Below are positions 14,434 through 22,294 of a DNA stretch of 31,526 nucleotides, piece by piece; the stretch's first letter is position 1, and every line of letters begins with the position of its first letter. Both the position numbers and the translations under genes were made by a program. The stretch is from CAYLMM01 sp964384825 (GTDB taxonomy: Bacteria > Krumholzibacteriota > Krumholzibacteriia > LZORAL124-64-63), in assembly GCA_964384825.1 (NCBI GenBank), contig CAYLMM010000033.1, positions 1-31,526 on the forward strand. The letters are read 5' to 3'. The notes beneath the pieces are model-generated. The model worked only from the letters and a program-made list of their open reading frames with translations. It made no database searches and had not been told where the DNA came from.

Positions 14434-15549
14434 TCAGTCCTGCGGGCCGTACCGCGGCACCTGGCCGCGGAAATGATGGTACTGGGGCCCGTCGATCCCC
14501 TGGATGCGGGCCCGGTACTCCCGGTCGGTGATCTCGGTCCGCCACCATCCCGCCGACCTGGCCACGCCTATCCCCCCGTAGAACAGCAGAGCCACCAGGG
14601 CCGCGAAGACCGCCGGACGCATCGCGCGCCGGTGGAACGGCGGGCCCTGGACCTGCAGCGCGCCGGGCGCGGGGCAGCGGTTCACGCATTCCAGGCAGCC
14701 GGTGCATTCGGGCGAGTGCACCGTCCGCGTCCGGTCGACGTCCAGATACGCGGGGCAGGCGGCCGCGCAATGGCCGCAGCCGCTGCAGGCCGAAGGCACG
14801 CGCACCACCTTCAGCGGCGAGAGCCACGAGACGATGCCCAGCAGGGCGCCGTAGGGGCACAGGTAGCGGCACCAGAAGTACGGCACCAGGAACGAGAGCA
14901 CGGCCAGCGCCGCGAGCACCACCGCGGTGGTCGTCGACATGTGCGTGAAGAAGTGCAGCATCTTCACGTCGGCGACCTTGTTGTAGGGGGAATCCAGGAA
15001 GAGGGCGACCGCGCGCGGCGTCATCCGGAAGAACACGGCGTGGACGAAGAAGGCCAGCAGCAGATACTTCAGGATCATCAGCGGCCGGTCGATCCGGGCG
15101 GGCAGCTTGAAACGGCGGCCGAAGACCCGGTGCGCCGCGCGGGCCAGCCATTCCGAGAGCGTGCCGACCGGGCAGATCCACGAGCAGAAGGCCTTCTTCA
15201 GCAGCAGGCCGGTCAGCATCGCCAGCGAGAAGATCACCAGTCCGGCCGGATGGATGCGCGAGAATTCGCCGGTCTCGAAGAGATGGCGCAGGCTGAGCAG
15301 GGCCGAGATCGGCAGGAATCCCTCGACGCCCGGCGGCCGGACTCCCCCCGCGACGCCCTGCTGCATGTTCCCCACCCAGATCGCGAACTGCACGCCGATC
15401 AGGGCGACCACCGCCAGCGAGAGCAGCTGCACGCCGCGGCGCAGCCGCCAGGCCGGGCGCGGACGCGAGGCGAAGACGATCCGGCGGCGGCGGGCGGCTT
15501 CCTCGTCCCGGCCGACTTCACGGCGCTTGAATATTCTCCAGGCCATCAT
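14434..15549 (-). CDS. Membrane polyferredoxin (NapH/NosR/YccM-like 4Fe-4S protein)
   Basis: A 371-residue integral membrane iron-sulfur protein. Five or six hydrophobic segments are seen (e.g. GVQLLSLAVVALIGVQFAIW, GLVIFSLAMLTGLLLKK, VVLAALAVLSFLVPYFW). Two CxxxCP motifs sit at membrane edges (CSWICPVG and CRYLCPYG), and two ferredoxin-type motifs follow near residues 260-300: CSGCGHCAAACP and CTGCLECVNRCP, enough for two 4Fe-4S clusters. This layout is shared by NapH, the C-terminal part of NosR, and YccM-type proteins, which pass electrons between quinol and other partners. No neighbouring nap, nos or rnf genes are visible, so the partner is unknown; the convergent fpr is a candidate link to the ferredoxin pool. 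Start: ATG at 15549 with GGAAGG upstream; a second ATG follows directly. Confidence 0.85.
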   Translation of the reverse strand: MMAWRIFKRREVGRDEEAARRRRIVFASRPRPAWRLRRGVQLLSLAVVALIGVQFAIWVGNMQQGVAGGVRPPGVEGFLPISALLSLRHLFETGEFSRIHPAGLVIFSLAMLTGLLLKKAFCSWICPVGTLSEWLARAAHRVFGRRFKLPARIDRPLMILKYLLLAFFVHAVFFRMTPRAVALFLDSPYNKVADVKMLHFFTHMSTTTAVVLAALAVLSFLVPYFWCRYLCPYGALLGIVSWLSPLKVVRVPSACSGCGHCAAACPAYLDVDRTRTVHSPECTGCLECVNRCPAPGALQVQGPPFHRRAMRPAVFAALVALLFYGGIGVARSAGWWRTEITDREYRARIQGIDGPQYHHFRGQVPRYGPQD

Positions 15550-15615
15550 CGATCCTTCCGGACGAAAACGCCGCGAATCCGGGATTTCACCTTTCCCGGG
15601 CCGTGCCGCATTTAC

Positions 15616-15631
15616 AGGACAAATATGTCCT
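15616..15631. promoter_or_regulatory. Candidate operator upstream of the polyferredoxin gene
   Basis: A perfect inverted repeat AGGACA-AATA-TGTCCT lies 67 bp upstream of the polyferredoxin ATG. It overlaps a possible minus-strand promoter (TTGCTT, 17-bp spacer, TATTTG). The size and spacing suit a dimeric regulator; CRP/FNR-type or Rrf2-type proteins are possible, but the sequence is not a textbook site of either. Confidence 0.45.
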
Positions 15632-15720
15632 CTTAGGCGAAAAAGCAAACCCCAGGGAGGCGAAAACGGATAAGCGATTGAAGATGATTTCTGCTTTCCG
15701 CGACGTTTCCCGGTGTGCTA

Positions 15721-15734
15721 GTGTGAGTTCACAC
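15721..15734. promoter_or_regulatory. Candidate operator upstream of the FadL-like gene
   Basis: A perfect inverted repeat GTGTGA-GT-TCACAC lies 91 bp upstream of the FadL-like start and is flanked by CTAG on both sides (15718-15721 and 15737-15740). It resembles the core of GntR- or LacI-type sites more than a CRP site, whose TGTGA/TCACA arms are six bases apart. The bound regulator cannot be named. Confidence 0.42.
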
Positions 15735-15824
15735 GTCTAGTTTCCAGACATTTTCAATCAACAATTCGTTCACCAGTGACAACGGGCGCCCGCAGCGCCC
15801 CGCCCGACATTCCGAGGAGGCGAA

Positions 15825-17141
15825 ATGGACGGGACCAAGAAGATCCTGCTGGTCGCAGGCGCCCTGTGCCTGGCTCTGACCGGGACGGCCCAGGCCGGCG
15901 GCTTCAACATCTACGAAGCCGGCGCCAAGGCGACCGCCCTGGGCTGCGCGTTCACCGCCACGGCGGATGACGGTTCGGCCCTGTTCTACAATCCGGCCGG
16001 AATCGCCTTTCTCGCCGGCTCGGGCATCGACCTGAACCTGATGCCCGTGGCCCCGGACTTCGAGTTCGAGGGCGCCGATGCCGACTGGCTCGACCCCGTC
16101 CAGGGCGAGACCGTCGACCAGTCCTTCCCCCTGCCGGGCGGCTACTTCTACAAGACCTTCGACAACGATTTCTCGATCGGGGTCGGGGCCTACGCCCCCT
16201 TCGGCCTGGGCGTCGAATGGGAGAACCCCGAGACCTGGGCCGGCCGCCGCAGCAGCTACGACGTCGACCTGGCCACGATCTACTTCACCCCGGCGGTGGC
16301 CTACCGCCTCAGCGAGAAGGCCGCGATCTCGGTCGGGCTGGACGTCGCGTTCACGACCCTCGAGCTGAACCGCTACAGCGCCATCGAGTTCGGCGGCGGT
16401 TCGGACATGGTCGACGTGCTGGACACCAAGCTCGAAGGCACCAGCGACATCAACTACACCCCCTGCTTCGGCCTGATGGTCCGGCCCACCGAGAGGCTGA
16501 GCCTCGGCGCCATGTACCACTCCGAGAAGAAGATGGTCTTCGACAAGCAGGACGCCACGCTGACCAACGTCGCGCCGGCGGCCCTCGAGGCCTCGGTCGA
16601 CGCCCTGCTGGCCTCCTACGGCGGCTCCGACCAGAAGATCAGCGCCGACCTCTACCTGCCGCACATCCTGAGCCTGGGCGTCGCCTACCAGTTCACGCCC
16701 CGGATCCGCGGCGAGTTCGACGCGGTGCACTTCGGCTGGAGCGCCTTCGATTCGCTGAAGCTGGACTTCGAGAACGACGTCCTGGATTCGGAGATCCCCG
16801 AGGCCTACGAGGACGTCTGGCAGTACCGCTTCGGCTTCAGCTACCTCGCGAGCGAACGGCTGACCGCCCTGTGCGGCATCGTCTTCGACGAGGCCCCGCA
16901 GCCGGTGGAGTCGATGAGCCCGATGCTGCCCGACTCCGACCGCACCGACTACTCGATCGGCCTGCAGTACCGGATCAGCGACAAGCTGACCGGCACCATG
17001 TCGTACATGCTGGTCGTGCCGGACGAACGCTCGAACGTCGTCGGCGGCGAGCACGTGAGCTTCGAGCCCGAGACCAACCCGCCGGGCTCCTACACCTCTG
17101 TCGCGAACATCTGGGGCTTCGGTCTCGGCTACCGCTTCTAG
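15825..17141 (+). CDS. OmpP1/FadL-family outer-membrane transporter
   Basis: A 438-residue beta-barrel protein of the OmpP1/FadL family, whose known members let hydrophobic molecules such as long-chain fatty acids cross the outer membrane. Residues 1-24 are a signal peptide (MDGTKK, hydrophobic ILLVAGALCLALTG, then TAQA). The mature N-terminus GGFNIYEAGAKATALGCAFT and ATADDGSALFYNPAG is the FadL plug-region signature. Many amphipathic strands follow (e.g. NYTPCFGLMVRPTERLSLGAMY, LSLGVAYQFTPRIRGEFD), and the protein ends FGLGYRF, a C-terminal aromatic of the kind recognised by the BAM machinery. Start: ATG at 15825 with GAGGAGG upstream. The SGNH lipoprotein gene begins 12 bp downstream, so they form one operon. 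The substrate is unknown. Confidence 0.93.
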   Translation: MDGTKKILLVAGALCLALTGTAQAGGFNIYEAGAKATALGCAFTATADDGSALFYNPAGIAFLAGSGIDLNLMPVAPDFEFEGADADWLDPVQGETVDQSFPLPGGYFYKTFDNDFSIGVGAYAPFGLGVEWENPETWAGRRSSYDVDLATIYFTPAVAYRLSEKAAISVGLDVAFTTLELNRYSAIEFGGGSDMVDVLDTKLEGTSDINYTPCFGLMVRPTERLSLGAMYHSEKKMVFDKQDATLTNVAPAALEASVDALLASYGGSDQKISADLYLPHILSLGVAYQFTPRIRGEFDAVHFGWSAFDSLKLDFENDVLDSEIPEAYEDVWQYRFGFSYLASERLTALCGIVFDEAPQPVESMSPMLPDSDRTDYSIGLQYRISDKLTGTMSYMLVVPDERSNVVGGEHVSFEPETNPPGSYTSVANIWGFGLGYRF

Positions 17142-17153
17142 AAAGGGAGGACG

Positions 17154-18518
17154 ATGATGCGAAACCTCGGAATCTTCCTGATGATTCTGACCGCGCTGTC
17201 GGCCTTCATGGTCGCCGGCTGCGGCACCGACGATCCGGGCGTGGTCACCCTCGATCCGGTCGAATACGAAGGCGACGGATACTTCGCGCACTACACGGCG
17301 ATCGGCAACAGCCTGACCGCCGGCTACATGGACGCCGGCCTGATGATCGCCGGCCAGAGCGGAAGCTTCCCCGCCCTGATCGCCGGACAGCTGGGGATCG
17401 GCGATTTCGTCCAGCCGCTGATCGCCTCGCCGGGCATCGGCTCGACCGACACCGGCGATCCGGCCACCGTCGCCGGCGTGCTGCACTGGGACGGATCTTC
17501 GATCACGCTGCTGGGGACCACTCCGCTGGCCGACGTGCAGTCGCAGCTGCTGCTGGCGGTGCTCAACCCGACGCCCTACGGGAACATGGGCGTGCCGGGC
17601 GCGACGACCCTCGACGTGACCGGGGCCCTCGACTCGTCGACCAGCCAGTCGCCGGGCAACTCGTACTTCGACTTCATCCTGCGCAATCCGAACATGGGCA
17701 ACCTGGACATGCTCGAGCAGGCCGTGAACCAGGGGCCGTCGCTGGTGACGGTCTGGATCGGCAACAACGACATCCTGGGCGGGGCCACCGGCGGCGATCC
17801 GGTGGTGGGCGTGAACATCACGCCTCCGGCGACCTTCGCGGCGATGTTCGAGAACGTGATCGCCGGGGTCTACGCCGGCGTCCTGGCCAAGAACGGGGGC
17901 CTGCCCCTGGTGCTGGTCGCCAACATCCCCGACATCGCGCAGATCCCCTACTTCATGCCCAAGGCCCTGTTCGACCAGGTCGCCACCGAGGGCATGGGAT
18001 CGATTCCGACCATCGAAGACAACGTGCAGATGGTCCTTTTCCCCGCGCTGTCCTACCTGGCGGGCGGAGGCCTGCCTCCCCTGCCTTCGAAATACACGCT
18101 GACCGCGGCCGAGGCCGCGGCGGTGTCGGCGGCGGTGGACGGCTACAACGACGCCATCGCCCAGACCGCGGCCGCCCACGGGGCGCGGGTAGTCGACACG
18201 AAACAGCTGCTGATCGACATCCAGGACGGCGACTACGCACCGCTGAGCGGCAGCCATTTCATCATCGATACGAACACGATGTTCTCGCTGGACGGCATCC
18301 ATCCCAACAACCCGGGATACGGGCTGGTCGCCAACGCGTTCATCGCCGAGATCAACGCGGCGCTCGAATCCGAGCTGGCCGAGCCTGTGCCGTCGGTCGA
18401 CGTCGGCGGCCTGGCCTGGGATCCGACCTACGGCGCGGGCGCCGGCAAGGCGGCGGACGCAGCCGGCCCCCTGGTGACCCCGGAAGCCGCCGCCGCGATG
18501 GGGGCGATCTTCCGCTGA
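17154..18518 (+). CDS. SGNH/GDSL-family hydrolase lipoprotein
   Basis: A 454-residue secreted esterase-like protein. Residues 1-23 are a lipoprotein signal: IFLMILTALSAFMVAGC, lipid-modified at Cys23, followed by GTDD. The four SGNH blocks are in order: AIGNSLTAGY with nucleophile Ser53 (a GNSLT variant of GDSL), the glycine of NMGVPGAT near 149, IGNNDILG with Asn205, and SLDGIHPNNPGY with Asp380 and His383. The spacing of about 170 residues between block III and block V is long. Such lipoproteins often sit beside FadL-type channels; a lipid or ester hydrolase supplying the channel is an inference. Start: ATG at 17154 or the adjacent 17157, both just after GGGAGG. A strong terminator follows. 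Confidence 0.9.
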   Translation: MMRNLGIFLMILTALSAFMVAGCGTDDPGVVTLDPVEYEGDGYFAHYTAIGNSLTAGYMDAGLMIAGQSGSFPALIAGQLGIGDFVQPLIASPGIGSTDTGDPATVAGVLHWDGSSITLLGTTPLADVQSQLLLAVLNPTPYGNMGVPGATTLDVTGALDSSTSQSPGNSYFDFILRNPNMGNLDMLEQAVNQGPSLVTVWIGNNDILGGATGGDPVVGVNITPPATFAAMFENVIAGVYAGVLAKNGGLPLVLVANIPDIAQIPYFMPKALFDQVATEGMGSIPTIEDNVQMVLFPALSYLAGGGLPPLPSKYTLTAAEAAAVSAAVDGYNDAIAQTAAAHGARVVDTKQLLIDIQDGDYAPLSGSHFIIDTNTMFSLDGIHPNNPGYGLVANAFIAEINAALESELAEPVPSVDVGGLAWDPTYGAGAGKAADAAGPLVTPEAAAAMGAIFR

Positions 18519-18551
18519 TCCGCCGCCGCGCGGAGGCCGCGACAGGAAGCG

Positions 18552-18585
18552 GGGGCGGCCGGACTCTGGACCGGCCGCCCCTTTT
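18552..18585 (+). terminator. Rho-independent terminator after the FadL-SGNH operon
   Basis: A perfect 11-bp stem GGGGCGGCCGG / CCGGCCGCCCC (18552-18562 and 18571-18581) with an 8-nt loop runs into TTTT at 18582-18585, followed by more T-rich sequence. It lies 34 bp after the SGNH stop. Confidence 0.92.
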
Positions 18586-18600
18586 CGCTTTTCTTTGGGG

Positions 18601-18627
18601 ATGACAGAGGCCATCATCGCGTATGAA
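18601..18627 (+). promoter_or_regulatory. Possible promoter for the rhomboid-glycosyltransferase pair
   Basis: ATGACA (18601-18606) and TATGAA (18622-18627) flank a 15-bp spacer just after the terminator and about 30 bp before the rhomboid start. The spacer is shorter than ideal, so this is tentative. Confidence 0.28.
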
Positions 18628-18657
18628 TAACGCGCTCGCCCAACCCGAGGAGTGGAT

Positions 18658-19548
18658 TTGAACCGGCAATACGGCAGACGCCCATCATTCGGATTCGGTT
18701 TCGGCTCGGGCCTGACACCGGCCATCCGCCTGCTGCTGGCGATCAACATATCGGTCTTCCTGATCCAGAAGCTGGCCGGCCCGGGGGCGATGGAGTCCTT
18801 CTTCGGCCTGGTTCCGGCCAAGGCCATCCCCCGGCTGCACATCTGGCAGTTCGTGACCTACATGTTCCTGCACGGGAACTTCATGCACATCCTGCTGAAC
18901 ATGTTCATGCTCTGGATGTTCGGCCGCGAGCTCGAGGCGATCTGGGGCCGGCGCACTTTCCTGCAGTTCTACTTCTTCAGCGGGATCGGCGCCGCGGCGG
19001 TGTACTGCGCGCTGATGCCGGTGATCGAGCCGATCACCGCCCGGATCCCCCTGATCGGCGCTTCCGGCGCGGTCATGGGCCTGCTGCTGGCCTACGGGAT
19101 GATGTTCCCGAACCGCGAGCTTCTGCTCTACTTCTTCCTGCCGATCAAGGCCAAGTACATGGTCGCGGTCTTCGCCCTGATCGATCTGCTCGGCGCCACG
19201 CAGTCGGGCAGCAACGTCGGCCATCTGGCCCATCTCGGCGGACTGCTATTCGGCTGGATCTTCCTGGCCGGCGGCCGGCGCTGGGTTGAATCGCTGGCCC
19301 GCTGGTGGACGCGCACCGTCCGCGGCAAGGGCTTCCGGGTCGTCGGCGGCGGCGGTTCCGGACGCGGCGGAAGGGGTTCCGGGAGCGGGCGGCCGCGCGG
19401 CGACGGCGGCGGCAACGGAAGCGGCAACGGCGGCGCGGCCCCCCGCAACCGCATCGACAAGATCCTCGAGAAGATCTCGCGCGAGGGGCTGCAGAGCCTC
19501 ACCGAAGAAGAGCAGGAGATCCTCCGCCGCGCGAGCCGCAAGCGGTGA
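18658..19548 (+). CDS. Rhomboid-family intramembrane serine protease with C-terminal DUF6576-like tail
   Basis: A 296-residue integral membrane serine protease that cleaves membrane-embedded substrates. Six hydrophobic segments are visible. Catalytic features: the nucleophile in LIGASGAVMGLLLAYG (Ser136), the base in NVGHLAHLGGLLFGW (His192), the HGNFMHILLNMFMLWMFG segment of helix 2, and the WR-like L1 loop ELEAIWGRRTF. After the membrane part comes a Gly/Arg/Ser-rich linker (about 225-262) and a final helical piece, NRIDKILEKISREGLQSLT, then EEEQEILRRASRKR, as in many FCB-group rhomboids. Start choice: TTG at 18658 is five bases after GAGGAG; the in-frame GTG at 18652 overlaps that site and is less likely. 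It ends 4 bp before the glycosyltransferase ATG. Confidence 0.92.
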   Translation: MNRQYGRRPSFGFGFGSGLTPAIRLLLAINISVFLIQKLAGPGAMESFFGLVPAKAIPRLHIWQFVTYMFLHGNFMHILLNMFMLWMFGRELEAIWGRRTFLQFYFFSGIGAAAVYCALMPVIEPITARIPLIGASGAVMGLLLAYGMMFPNRELLLYFFLPIKAKYMVAVFALIDLLGATQSGSNVGHLAHLGGLLFGWIFLAGGRRWVESLARWWTRTVRGKGFRVVGGGGSGRGGRGSGSGRPRGDGGGNGSGNGGAAPRNRIDKILEKISREGLQSLTEEEQEILRRASRKR

Positions 19549-19552
19549 CGCC

Positions 19553-20521
19553 ATGACCGGAGCCTCCTGCGACCTCTCGATCGTCATCGTCAACTGGAAC
19601 ACCCGTGACCTGCTGCGCGACTGCCTGGCGAGCCTGCCGGCGGCCTGCTCCGGACTGACGACCGAGACCGTGGTGGTCGACAACCGGTCGGCCGACGGCT
19701 CGGCGGCGATGGTCCGCGAACAATTCCCCGGCGTGAACCTGATCGACGGCGGCGGGAACATCGGCTTCTCCCGCGGCAACAACCTGGCCTTCGCCTCCTG
19801 CGGCGGCCGTTTCGTGCTGCTGCTCAATCCCGACACCGTGGCCCCGCCGGGCTCGCTGACCACCCTGCTGCGCTTCCTGGAGAGCGAGCCAGGCGCCGGA
19901 GCCGCCGGGCCGATCCTGACCGACGCCGAGGGCCGGCCGACCCTTTCCTACGGCTGCGAGCCGCGGCTGCGCCACCATCTGCTCTCGGTGATCGACCCGG
20001 CCCGCCGCTGGCTGCCCCGGCGCTGGCGCGAGCAGACCATGGCCCGGGTCGGCGATCCGGCGGCCGGCAGCCGGGACGTGGAGTACATCGTCGGGGCCTG
20101 CCTGATGATCCGCCGCGAAACGCTGGCGCGGATCGGGCCGCTGGACGAACGGTTCTTCATGTACTTCGAGGAGAACGACTGGTGCCTGCGGGCGCGGCGG
20201 GCGGGATGGCGGGTGCTGCTGTGCGCCGATGCGCGGGTGGCCCATCTCGAGGGCCGGGCGGCCGAGAAGGCCGGCGATTTCACCCGGGCCCAGTTCCAGA
20301 AGAGCTACCGCCTCTTCGTCGCGAAACACGGCGGCCCGGCGAAGGTCCTCCTCCACCGGGCCGCCCAGTTCCTGGAATACGGCCTGAAGGCCGTTCTGCG
20401 GCGCTGCGCGGGCGTCATCGACCCCCGCGGCCGCGACCGTCACCGGGCCCTCGCCCGGCATTTCGGCGCCGTGGCCGCGTTGCAGCTGCGCCGCGAGATC
20501 TCAGTTCTCCCCCCCCGATGA
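19553..20521 (+). CDS. Glycosyltransferase family 2 (rhamnosyltransferase-like)
   Basis: A 322-residue GT-A fold glycosyltransferase, probably acting on cell-surface polysaccharide at the inner face of the membrane. Seen in order: LSIVIVNWNTRDLLRDCLASL (8-28), TVVVDNRSADGS, GGNIGFSRGNNLAF, FVLLLNPDTVAPPGSL with the metal/nucleotide-binding NPD (a DxD-like site), VEYIVGACLMIRRETLARIG, and FFMYFEENDWCLRARRAGW with the catalytic-base ED region. The C-terminal 100 residues are helical and basic, without a clear membrane helix. Start: ATG at 19553, four bases after the rhomboid stop. The last 21 bp overlap the end of the opposing rng gene. The sugar donor and acceptor cannot be told from sequence alone. 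Confidence 0.9.
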   Translation: MTGASCDLSIVIVNWNTRDLLRDCLASLPAACSGLTTETVVVDNRSADGSAAMVREQFPGVNLIDGGGNIGFSRGNNLAFASCGGRFVLLLNPDTVAPPGSLTTLLRFLESEPGAGAAGPILTDAEGRPTLSYGCEPRLRHHLLSVIDPARRWLPRRWREQTMARVGDPAAGSRDVEYIVGACLMIRRETLARIGPLDERFFMYFEENDWCLRARRAGWRVLLCADARVAHLEGRAAEKAGDFTRAQFQKSYRLFVAKHGGPAKVLLHRAAQFLEYGLKAVLRRCAGVIDPRGRDRHRALARHFGAVAALQLRREISVLPPR

Positions 20522-22270
20522 CGACCGCCCGTCGGGCCGTCCCCGCGAAGGGGTCCGCCGGCGGCGTCCGCCCCGCGAACGCCTGCTGCGCGACCGTTCG
20601 CCGGAATCCCGGCTGCGCGGCCGTTCGCCGTCCGAAGAACCCTGGGATGTCCCGGAAGGCGCCCCGGATCGACCGTTGCGCGCGGGCGCCGCTTCACGCG
20701 AGACCCTCGTGCGGCCGCCCCGCTGGACCGCCGAACTCTTGTTGGCGGCATCCAGAAGATCGCGGTCGTTCTTGAGCGAAAGCAGCTGGAAGGCCTCGCG
20801 GTGCAGGCCCGGATCGTCCAGCACGTTGACCACCAGATCGAGGTCGCGGGCCAGTTCTTCGAGCTGCTCGACCCGCGACTGGATCAGGTAGAGGGCCAGG
20901 GTGGGATTGGCGCGGATCTGGACCTGGCGCTCTCCGGTCTTGCGCACCACGCGCTCGAGCTCGCGCTCGACCCGGTTGGCCAGGGTCTCGTGGCTGAGCA
21001 CCTTGCCCGATCCCTTGCAGTAGGGGCAATCGTCGCTGAGGATCGAGACCAGCGAGGGCCGCACCCTCTGGCGGCTCATCTCGATCAGACCCAGGTTGCT
21101 GACCGCGAAGACCTTGGTCCGGGCGCGATCGCGGCGCAGATGGGTACGCATCTCGTTGAGGATCCGCTTGCGGTTGCCCTCGCTCTCCATGTCGATGAAG
21201 TCGATCACGATGATGCCGCCGATGTCCCGCAGCCGCAGCTGCCGGCAGACCTCCCGCGCGGCGATCATGTTGGTCTCGACGATGGTCTCTTCCTGGTTGC
21301 GCTTGCCGGTGAAGCGCCCGGTGTTGACGTCGATCGAGACCAGCGCTTCGGTCTGCTCGATGATCAGGTAGCCGCCGCGCTTCATCCATACCCGGTTCTC
21401 GGTGCTCTTGCGGATCTCGGCCTCGACGCCGTAGCGCTCGAAGATCGGCAGATCCTCATTGTAGAGCCGCACGCGGCTACGCAGGTCGGGCGCGAAGTTC
21501 TGCACGTACTTCACCAGGCGCTTGTAGTCGTCCTTGTCGTCGATGACCAGCTCGTCGACATCCTCCTTGAAGATGTCGCGGATCAGGCCCACGACCATCC
21601 CGACGTCCTCGTGCAGCTCGCAGGGCGCGACCAGGTCGCGGGTGTTGCGATCGATGTCGCGCCAGAGGTTCGAGAGGTACTCCACGTCCTTCTTCAGCGG
21701 CCCCTCTTCGACACCCGAGGCCGCGGTGCGGATGATGAAGGCCCCGTGATCCGGACGCACCTTCTGCAGGATCTGCTTCAGGCGCACCCGTTCGCGGCGC
21801 TCCTCGATCTTGCGCGAGACGCCCACGTGCCGGCCCAGGGGCATGTGCACGAGGAATCGTCCGGGCAGGCTGATGTCGGCCGTCAGGCGCGGCCCCTTGG
21901 TGCTGATGGGTTCCTTGGTCACCTGGACGATGATCTCGTCGCCGACCTTCAGGGCCTGATCGATCTTCGGCTCTTTCTGGGAGCGCGAACGGCCGCGGGA
22001 GGGCGGGCCGGGGCGATCGACATCGTCGGCGCTCTCGGGATCCTCGTGGACCAGGTCGCTGGCGTGCAGGAATCCAGCGCGCTCCATGCCGATGTCAATG
22101 AAGGCCGCCTGGAGGCCCGGTTTCACCGAGGATACGATTCCCCGGTAGAGGTTGCCCACGATGCGACGGGAATCGGCCCGTTCGATCAGGACCTCCACCA
22201 GGTCTCCGTCTTCGAGAATCGCGATGCGGATCTCGTGCGGATTCGAGTTGATGATGATCTCTTTACGCAT
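20501..22270 (-). CDS. rng: Ribonuclease E/G family endoribonuclease
   Basis: A 589-residue single-strand RNA endonuclease of the RNase E/G family, used in mRNA decay and rRNA processing. The N-terminal S1 domain (VGNLYRGIVSSVKPGLQAAF, IDIGMERAGFLHASDL) is interrupted by a charged insertion at about 76-105. The 5'-sensor region and the DNase-I-like core follow, with catalytic aspartates Asp314 (LVSIDVNTGRF) and Asp357 (IIVIDFIDM), and the Zn-link CPYCKGSGK at 415-423. The last ~75 residues are a low-complexity Arg/Ser/Gly tail, probably a disordered RNA- or protein-binding arm. Start: ATG at 22270 with GGAAG upstream, 24 bp after the DUF2344 gene, an arrangement common for these two families. 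Confidence 0.95.
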   Translation of the reverse strand: MRKEIIINSNPHEIRIAILEDGDLVEVLIERADSRRIVGNLYRGIVSSVKPGLQAAFIDIGMERAGFLHASDLVHEDPESADDVDRPGPPSRGRSRSQKEPKIDQALKVGDEIIVQVTKEPISTKGPRLTADISLPGRFLVHMPLGRHVGVSRKIEERRERVRLKQILQKVRPDHGAFIIRTAASGVEEGPLKKDVEYLSNLWRDIDRNTRDLVAPCELHEDVGMVVGLIRDIFKEDVDELVIDDKDDYKRLVKYVQNFAPDLRSRVRLYNEDLPIFERYGVEAEIRKSTENRVWMKRGGYLIIEQTEALVSIDVNTGRFTGKRNQEETIVETNMIAAREVCRQLRLRDIGGIIVIDFIDMESEGNRKRILNEMRTHLRRDRARTKVFAVSNLGLIEMSRQRVRPSLVSILSDDCPYCKGSGKVLSHETLANRVERELERVVRKTGERQVQIRANPTLALYLIQSRVEQLEELARDLDLVVNVLDDPGLHREAFQLLSLKNDRDLLDAANKSSAVQRGGRTRVSREAAPARNGRSGAPSGTSQGSSDGERPRSRDSGERSRSRRSRGGRRRRTPSRGRPDGRSSSGGEN

Positions 22271-22294
22271 GTCTTCTTCCGTGATTAAGCCGGT

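Noticed and set aside
14416..14455. Inverted repeat GGCCCGC / GCGGGCC between fpr and the polyferredoxin gene as a terminator
   Set aside because: It runs into the end of the polyferredoxin gene and has no T-run on either strand; it may be chance in G+C-rich DNA.
15729..18842. A ~1040-codon minus-strand open frame across the FadL and SGNH genes
   Set aside because: It spans two recognised genes, a terminator and an intergenic region in antisense, and shows only composition-driven residues.
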